DNA of 21,791 nucleotides from Ettlia oleoabundans (lineage: Eukaryota; Chlorophyta; Chlorophyceae; Chlamydomonadales), in contig JAAMXP010003967.1 of the NCBI GenBank assembly GCA_019693395.1, forward strand, positions 1-21,791, given 5' to 3'. Within the stretch, counting starts at the first letter, position 1. Every line of letters starts with the position of its first letter. The notes beneath the pieces were generated by a model, which was not told the origin of the DNA, ran no database searches, and saw only the letters and a program-made list of their open reading frames with translations. Positions 12,296-21,791 of this stretch are shown piece by piece. The position numbers and the translations under genes are program-made.

Positions 12296-12974
12296 TTTGG
12301 GGCACAATGGCCTGCAAACCCGGGGGAGCAGGGAACCGAGAAGACGATAATGTTCTTAAGCGGCCCGTTTGAGCCGTGGGGCCCTCTTCCGCGGCTTGCA
12401 TGGCCCTAGATAGGGCGAAAGGCAAGGGGAGGCGGTCAGAGGCCCCCGTGGGGGACGGCTGCTCACCCAGGAAGGTGGGGCTACAGGGCTGGGCTGCTGC
12501 CCGCTATGCTCTTCGCTTGCCCTTACAAGGTCAAAAGACGTTTTCAGGATTGTTGACGGCTATGGGGCTGTGGGACGGTCAGAGAGGCTGAAGCGTTTGT
12601 AACGTTGAAAGCTGGGTAACAACACTGTTATGTTTTGATGTGTTTGAGAAGCGATTTCCTCGCCGGTCGTGCGCTTCTGGCGGCCTTTATGAGAGGGAGG
12701 AGGGTGCGGGTACTTCAGAAGTACGGCATCAACACCACTTGAGGTGCGCTTTTACCAACAGGGGCTTCTGCCGATGTATTTGCTGCTGTAACGTGATGGC
12801 CTCATCTGTAGGTTGGCTTTTCTAGAATGGGAAATTAACAAAAGGGACTAGAGGATGCCAGATGTTGGTGACTAAATAGAGAGAGCAGCAAGTCAGAACG
12901 TGGGGGAGTCAATGTGGCCAAGCTATGGGGGTTAACCAGCGCCAAGCGCCAAGTGCGGTGTGGGCTGCAGCTGC
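12296..12974. promoter_or_regulatory. Spacer holding SAM synthetase 3' UTR and Pru-like gene promoter
   Basis: Both flanking genes run leftward, so this 679-bp spacer contains the 3' UTR of SAM synthetase followed by the promoter of the Pru-like gene. If the TGTAA at 12523-12527 is used, only about 230 bp remain for that promoter. I see no gene and no clear core promoter motif. A GC-rich CCCCCGTGGGGG inverted repeat lies near 12444-12455. Confidence 0.5.
12523..12527 (-). terminator. TGTAA polyadenylation signal for SAM synthetase
   Basis: The minus strand reads TGTAA here, about 450 nt beyond the stop codon at 12975. It is the only minus-strand copy I found in the spacer. It implies a 3' UTR of about 460-470 nt. 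Support is the motif and its position only. Confidence 0.4.
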
Positions 12975-15900
12975 CTACGCATCCTTCAGGGGTACCACCT
13001 TCTCCCAGGTGAACACCTCGGGGTGGTCGGTGCGGCCAAAGTGACCTGCAAACACCAGAAAGCTTCCCACATTAGCAACCAGACCAGCAATAACTGCAGC
13101 AGCACTTCAGGCAAGTTATGCACAGCAGGGCTTTCAAAAAGTGGTTCCACTCACCGTAAGCAGCGGTGTGAATGTAACTGCAGATCAGGAAGGCGAGAAG
13201 CACATGCGGAGTGTTGATCAAAGCACATATGGCCTCCGCACGGCAGTGTTGCACATGAATGAGGTTTCCCTTGAGGTATATTTCAGGTGCCCCGGCATCA
13301 CTCACCGGTCACCGCCGCGCTTCAGGTCCAGCTGCTTGCCAATGAGGCCAGGGCGGAAGTCAAAGGTGAGCTTAACCTGCAAGCCGAAGAACAGCCAAGT
13401 ATTTTTGGTCAAGGGGTTCATCAGTTGTTTAAACTGCACAACAGTGATGTGTTGGCAGGCTACATAGGCCCGGGCAACTCCAGCCCTGAAATGCGTTCCA
13501 TACAAGTGCCGTCCTGACAGCTTCCAGCCCCACACACCTTCTCCAGAATCTGCTCGTCTGAGATCTTGCCGGTGCCGTAGGTGTCCACAAACACCGACAG
13601 CGGCTCAGGCACACCAATGGCGTATGACACCTGCACCAGGCAGCGCCGTGCCAGGCCCGCAGCCACCACAGACTTGGCTGCCTGGCGTGCAATGTAGGCG
13701 CCAGAGCGGTCCACCTTGGTGGGGTCCTGCAGGAGAGCAAGGGAGGGCCAAGCAGCCGGGTTGGGCAGGTTTGAATGGCGAGGTTCGGAAAACACTTCGC
13801 ACTGGATGTGAAATCGTAACCCAGCCTGTCTGCTCTGCGTTTCAACAGCAAACACGCACCCAGCTGGTCTGAAACCCTGCCACAGCTCCATTTCAAAGAT
13901 GCAACAGCACCAGCCCGCCAAGGTGAACAGCGCACACCTTGCCAGAGAAGGCGCCACCGCCGTGTGCGCCCCAGCCGCCGTAGGTGTCGATGATGATCTT
14001 GCGGCCAGTGAGGCCGGCATCACCGTGGGGACCGCCAATCACAAAGCGGCCAGAGGGGTTAAGGTGGAAGATGGTCTTGTCGTCAAGGTACTTCTCAGGC
14101 ACCTGAAGAGGGGATGGAGGGCACCAGAAGAAAAAACTTACGGACCGAAACGGAACACGAAAAGGGAAAGAATAAAAATAGAGCAGCGTGCTGCAAGCTC
14201 AGCTCTCAAGCTCCGTTGCCCGTTGGAAGCCGAACGCTCTGCCGACCGGTTTTGTGTGCATGGCTGCACCGCTGCAGTATTCACAACAATCACAACCAAC
14301 AACATTAGCTCCACCCAACTTCCATGTTGCACAGGTTTCCTCTTCCAAGCTTACCACAGGCTTGATCACGTGCTCCATGAGATCCTCCTTGATCTTGTCA
14401 TTAGACACATCAGGGGAGTGCTGGGTGGAGATGAGGATGGTGTGAACGCGAAGGGGCACCACCGCGCCGCCCTCCTTCTTGTACTCCACAGTCACCTGGG
14501 TCTTGCCGTCAGGGCGCAGCCAGGGGCACACGCCGTTCTTGCGCACCTGCAGCACAGCAGGCCGGGAGGAAAACAAAACAGGGCAGCCAGCTCAAAGGGG
14601 CTGCAGGGATGATTGTGAGCCTAATGACAGCAATGCACCACACAGCTTAAAATAGCACCGGTGCTGCATGTTTCCAGGGGGCCAAAAGATACAGTGATAG
14701 AGAGCTACCCTTCTGCCCACCTCAGTCAGCTTGTAGCCCAGCTGGGTGGCCAGCACATGGGTGAGGGGCATGAGCTCGGGGGTCTCATCAGTGGCATAGC
14801 CAAACATGTGACCCTGCAAGGAGGAAGGACGGAAAGGGACGGCACCAAGCCAGATGGACAGTGGTGGGTCTCAAGATGACAGCCAGGTAGGGGTATTGGC
14901 TTGCACGCAGGTAAAACATGGCATGTATATGTCACCAACACAATATCACGCCTGAGGGCTTGCACGCACATTACTGCAGCATGCATTGTGCCAAGCTGGC
15001 CATGGCTGGCACCAATTGCAAAGTGGTGCAAAGTGCAGCCATCTCTGTGACATCATTGCCATCTTGAACGGATATTTGAACCCCATCCAGCCCAAACGCT
15101 TTTCCGTAAGTAGTTACAGGCACCCACCCACCCACCTGGTCGCCGGCACCAATCTCCTCCAGTGTCTTGGTGCCCATGCCGTGCACACCCTGACCAATGT
15201 CTGGGCTCTGCTCCTCAATGTGCACCAGCACCTTGCACTTGTCGGCATCCAGGCCAACGTCATCGGAGGTGAAGCCAATCTCGCGGCACGTCTTGCGCAC
15301 AATCGCCTCGTAGTCCACTTTGGCACGGGTGGTGATCTCACCAAACACCATCACCTGCGAGGGCAGAGGCAAGGTTGCATGAGCAGGTGGGAGGTTGGAC
15401 TGTCAGCTGCGGCGAAGAGGGAAGCCTAGCACAGCAAGCGCATGGACACAGCAAGCACGGGGCGGCCAAGCTGCGGAAATATGGAACTCAAAGGGCAAGT
15501 GCAGGGGCAGACTTCCTCTGGCAACCGGGTTTGCTACACGGTTGTGCCTATGGCGGCATGCTCAGGCTATGCGCCTCCCGATACGAAATGGTTAAAGTAC
15601 CAGCTTGAGCGGTCGTGCTGCAGCGCTGATGTCAAGGTGCAGAGCCAGCATGCGCACCATGTTGGTCTTGGTGGCGGTCTCGCAGGCCACCTTGGACTCA
15701 GGGTCCTGCTCTAGGCATGCATCCAGGATTGCATCAGACACCTGGTCGCACAGCTGCAAAAGAGGCAGGACCGGAATTGGTGGGTGAGTGCCCAACCAGC
15801 CACAACTACCAACTCATTCGCCAGCCAGCGTTTCTTACAAAATCTCGATGTAGAGCTTCATTACATTACACTGCCAATTGTTTAAGCATCATGGTCGACA

Positions 15901-16326
15901 CAGCAGATTGGAGGAATGTACGGGTTTGCAAGGCTGCGGCAACAGTTGGTCTGCAGCACCCACCTTGTCCGGGTGGCCCTCATTGACCGACTCTGCAGAT
16001 CAGGTGGGCAGGCAGCAGTGACAAATTGAAATTCAATTAGCAAGCAGAGCCTGTTGAAAGAAGCAGCAGCAGCAGTCGCCGTAAGCCAGGCGTGCTTGCT
16101 GCCGCCATGGCGCCGGCCGTCGCTGCTGTTGATGGGCGACCCGCTGCGCCAGATCGCATGAGTTTTGCAACATGGCATCTGCCATCGGGGCAACGGCGGC
16201 TGACACAGCAGTGCTGGCAAAGTGAGACGCTGATTGAGGGCGGCTCCCCGCGGCTGATTGCTGGTGCGGCAGGCCAACTGGATTGGGAACGCAGGTCTCA
16301 CCCGAGGTGAATAGGAAGGTGGACAT
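12975..16326 (-). CDS. S-adenosylmethionine synthetase (methionine adenosyltransferase), complete
   Basis: This cytosolic-type enzyme makes S-adenosylmethionine from methionine and ATP, releasing phosphate and diphosphate. Exons on the minus strand: 16326-16302, 15992-15964, 15753-15658, 15354-15136, 14813-14721, 14546-14355, 14102-13938, 13726-13538, 13376-13306, 13177-13155, 13045-12975. They total 1173 nt, 390 aa, the family's normal length. Visible motifs include [13 protein letters not shown] (substrate-binding start), [54 protein letters not shown] (phosphate-binding loop region) and [16 protein letters not shown] near the end. No signal or transit peptide is present. Introns are GT-AG; exons 1, 2 and 10 are 25, 29 and 23 nt, and joining them restores conserved residues exactly. 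A strong acceptor (cccttgcag) nine nt before the ATG hints at a 5' UTR intron. The gene faces the Ca2+-ATPase gene head-to-head. All key residues I can check are present, so it should be active. Confidence 0.97.
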
Positions 16327-16336
16327 CTTGAGTGTC

Positions 16337-16422
16337 TGCAAGGGCGGCCGGTGGGGGCTGTGATTTCCGGCGGGTGATGACAGTTCCAAACCAGGCCAAC
16401 GGCAATGCAAAATTTGGCTCAC
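16337..16422 (-). other. Candidate 5' UTR intron of SAM synthetase
   Basis: Reading the minus strand, a donor CAG|GTGAGCC starts near 16422 and an acceptor CCGCCCTTGCAG ends just before ACACTCAAGATG. Both sites are good and the 86-nt length is plausible. The region upstream of the ATG has no conserved coding, so this would be a leader intron. No transcript data support it here. Confidence 0.4.
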
Positions 16423-16735
16423 CTGCTACGTGGACACCCTCAATCCACCAAAAGGAAAGGGCCTGAGCAGACGAGCGATCAAACAAGTCGGCACAGCGAC
16501 TGCTGACCCAGGCCTGGTTCAATGTGGCATCTTTCCTGCGCTCTTCTGTGACCCTCCGCAGTGCCGGCAATTTCACTGAGTATCAGGCCGGTGCAGTAAA
16601 CGGGCACAGGGGGCTGTCGGTGAAGTCCACTGGGTGGCAGTTCAGCCTTGCAGTGGATCCTTCAGCTCTTCCAAGGTCTTTTTCTGCGCGTGTCAGGGAC
16701 AATGTGCCCATTGTGCAGTGCAAGCGAAGCCTGTC

Positions 16736-16736
<1 letters not shown>

Positions 16737-16796
<60 letters not shown>
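16737..16796. repeat. Perfect (TG)30 microsatellite
   Basis: Thirty uninterrupted TG units, 60 bp, lie about 410 bp upstream of the SAM synthetase start and 675 bp upstream of the ATPase start. Alternating purine-pyrimidine tracts of this length can adopt Z-DNA and vary in length among strains. A role in expression is possible but not shown. Confidence 0.98.
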
Positions 16797-16797
<1 letters not shown>

Positions 16798-17470
16798 AGC
16801 GGGCGCCTCGCCGGTGCCTCCCACCTGGCCCGCTGGCTACGGAAGCCTGAGGCGGCAAAGTGCTCGTCCAGTTGCTTCTTCTCGCGGTGATGTTTGATGC
16901 ATGATTCAAGTTAAGGCAGGGTGTTTTCGTTGGGATATTGCTGCCCTGGTTTCTTTGCATTGCAGCGCCGCTGCATCGACTTGCCTCACCTCGACTTGAC
17001 TCAGGGGCAAGTTTTGGCACTGGCTATGGCTGATTGGGCCAAGCTTCGCCAGCATGCACAACCGCACACACGCCATCATCATCTGTGCATTCACGCATCC
17101 ATGGCCTAAAGCGCTCCTGGCTGCCGGAGTTCGCGCAAGAAGCCCGCCCCACACGCCGCAAGGCGCCAGGTCACACCATTCCAGTTGGCATGCAGGGAAG
17201 ACAAACTACTACATGAATAGCTCTTCTGTGGAGGTAAACTATAATTTGGGTTTGAGGTAACCTATTTGTGGGCCCAGCACCTAAGTGCCACCGTTTGCTG
17301 CCGACCTTTCGGCGCAGTGGCCTCAGAGCAGTACGGCTGTGGGTACAGTTTTGACGCACGAGAAACGAAATGCGACTTATTAAATATTTGGAGAACTCCC
17401 ATCCGCAGCGGTCTATGGAGTTTTGAAAAGCGTGCACAAGGATCGGGCAGGAACGATTGCAGGGCCGAAG

Positions 17471-21487
<4,017 letters not shown>

Positions 21488-21526
21488 GTGGGTGGTGTTG
21501 GACAGGGTGAATACGATGCTGGTAGG

Positions 21527-21630
21527 CTGGGTTCATATTTGCCGCAGTAGATGGCTGGTGGGCTGGGGTTCTATTTGCCGCAGTAGATGGCTGGTGGGCT
21601 GGGGTTCTATTTGCCGCAGTAGATGGTTAG
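21527..21630. repeat. Three-copy 36-bp tandem repeat in the last visible ATPase intron
   Basis: The block GCCGCAGTAGATGG recurs at 21541, 21577 and 21613, exactly 36 bp apart. The sequence between (CTGGTGGGCTGGGGTTCTATTT) is identical in the two complete units; the first unit is partly degenerate at its left end and the last changes after AGATGG. Each copy carries a pyrimidine-rich stretch ending in GCCGCAG, similar to an intron acceptor. Confidence 0.92.
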
Positions 21631-21670
21631 CAAGGTGGGGCAGGGACAGGGGTGATCTGCTGCCATACTG

Positions 21671-21701
21671 CCTCAAGTCTGCATATGCAGCAGACTTGAG
21701 G
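21671..21701. repeat. Perfect 12-bp inverted repeat (hairpin)
   Basis: CCTCAAGTCTGC (21671-21682) pairs without mismatch with GCAGACTTGAGG (21690-21701) across a 7-nt loop (atatgca). It lies in the intron, 40 bp after the tandem repeat. It would form a stable stem in the pre-mRNA; a mobile-element remnant is also possible. No flanking direct repeat is evident. Confidence 0.9.
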
Positions 21702-21791
21702 AACCATATGTTGCTGCTCATTGCCTGCCATGCTGCTTTCACTGCAAGGTTCCGGTTTTGCCCCGATCTGCGCTGAGGCTGAGTTGAGCCC

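Larger units (their letters stand above)
16327..17470. promoter_or_regulatory. Divergent upstream region of SAM synthetase and the Ca2+-ATPase
   Basis: This 1144-bp stretch lies between start codons pointing away from each other. It contains a candidate 5' UTR intron of SAM synthetase (about 16337-16422) and a 60-bp TG microsatellite (16737-16796). A three-codon upstream ORF (ATG GAG TTT TGA, 17415-17426) precedes the ATPase start. Other open frames here show no domains and partly consist of the TG repeat. I see no separate gene. Confidence 0.5.
21488..21791 (+). other. Partial intron 12 of the Ca2+-ATPase gene
   Basis: After the donor CACAG|GTGGGT at 21488 the sequence leaves the ATPase family and stays non-homologous to the window end. 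The coding frame happens to stay open to 21776, but the translation of this part is repetitive and unlike any ATPase. The intron holds a 36-bp tandem repeat and a perfect hairpin, listed separately. Its acceptor is outside the window or not identifiable. Confidence 0.75.

Noticed and set aside
12295..12307. Upstream TTG as the start of the Pru-like protein
   Set aside because: The ATG at 12295 is four codons downstream; non-ATG starts are rare in nuclear genes and nothing favours this one.
13899..14612. Plus-strand open frame of 237 codons
   Set aside because: It is antisense to SAM synthetase exons 6 and 7, which are certain; the translated product shows no family resemblance.
16524..16890. 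Open frames with long Cys-Val or His-Thr runs
   Set aside because: The runs are translations of the (TG)30 microsatellite, not protein coding.
21527..21630. CRISPR-like array
   Set aside because: The 36-bp units are contiguous with no variable spacers, and the setting is a eukaryotic intron.

Overview
The window looks like nuclear DNA from a green alga (Chlorophyta; the class cannot be fixed from sequence alone). Six genes are split by many short introns with GT-AG or occasional GC-AG borders. The DNA is G+C-rich with many CAG/CTG and GCC tracts. TGTAA motifs, the usual chlorophyte polyadenylation signal, lie downstream of several stops. One gene is a chloroplast Hsp70 with an algal-type transit peptide. 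All exon joins below were worked out by hand: each was chosen because reading frame and family similarity continue across it.

Layout, left to right: (1) 19-3159, minus, plastid Hsp70 (HSP70B type), nine exons covering the transit peptide and almost the whole ATPase domain; the C-terminus lies beyond the left edge. (2) 4338-6123, minus, a plant-type LysM-domain protein of 402 aa, four exons. (3) 6471-8422, plus, archease, the activator of RtcB-type RNA ligases, 269 aa, five exons, with a long low-complexity N-terminal extension. (4) 9154-12295, minus, an 820-aa protein, four exons, with motifs resembling the Pru (ubiquitin-receptor) domain of proteasome subunit Rpn13/ADRM1 split by an alanine-rich insert; this is the least familiar gene here. 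(5) 12975-16326, minus, S-adenosylmethionine synthetase, 390 aa, eleven exons, complete. (6) 17471 to the right edge, plus, a P-type IIA Ca2+-ATPase of the ER (ECA/SERCA) class, twelve exons visible, 3' end outside the window.

Genes 2/3 and 5/6 are divergent pairs with shared upstream regions of 347 and 1144 bp. Genes 3/4 are convergent, and their shared 3' region holds an inverted repeat that places a TGTAA signal on each strand. Genes 4/5 are in tandem. The genes are mostly housekeeping (plastid protein folding, methyl-donor supply, calcium pumping, RNA ligation) and do not form an obvious pathway; the order is ordinary eukaryotic neighbourhood. There are no rRNA, tRNA, CRISPR or recognisable transposon features. 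The most interesting points are the Pru-like protein, archease in an alga, very small exons (19-36 nt), two GC-AG introns, and a 36-bp tandem repeat plus a perfect hairpin in the last Ca2+-ATPase intron.
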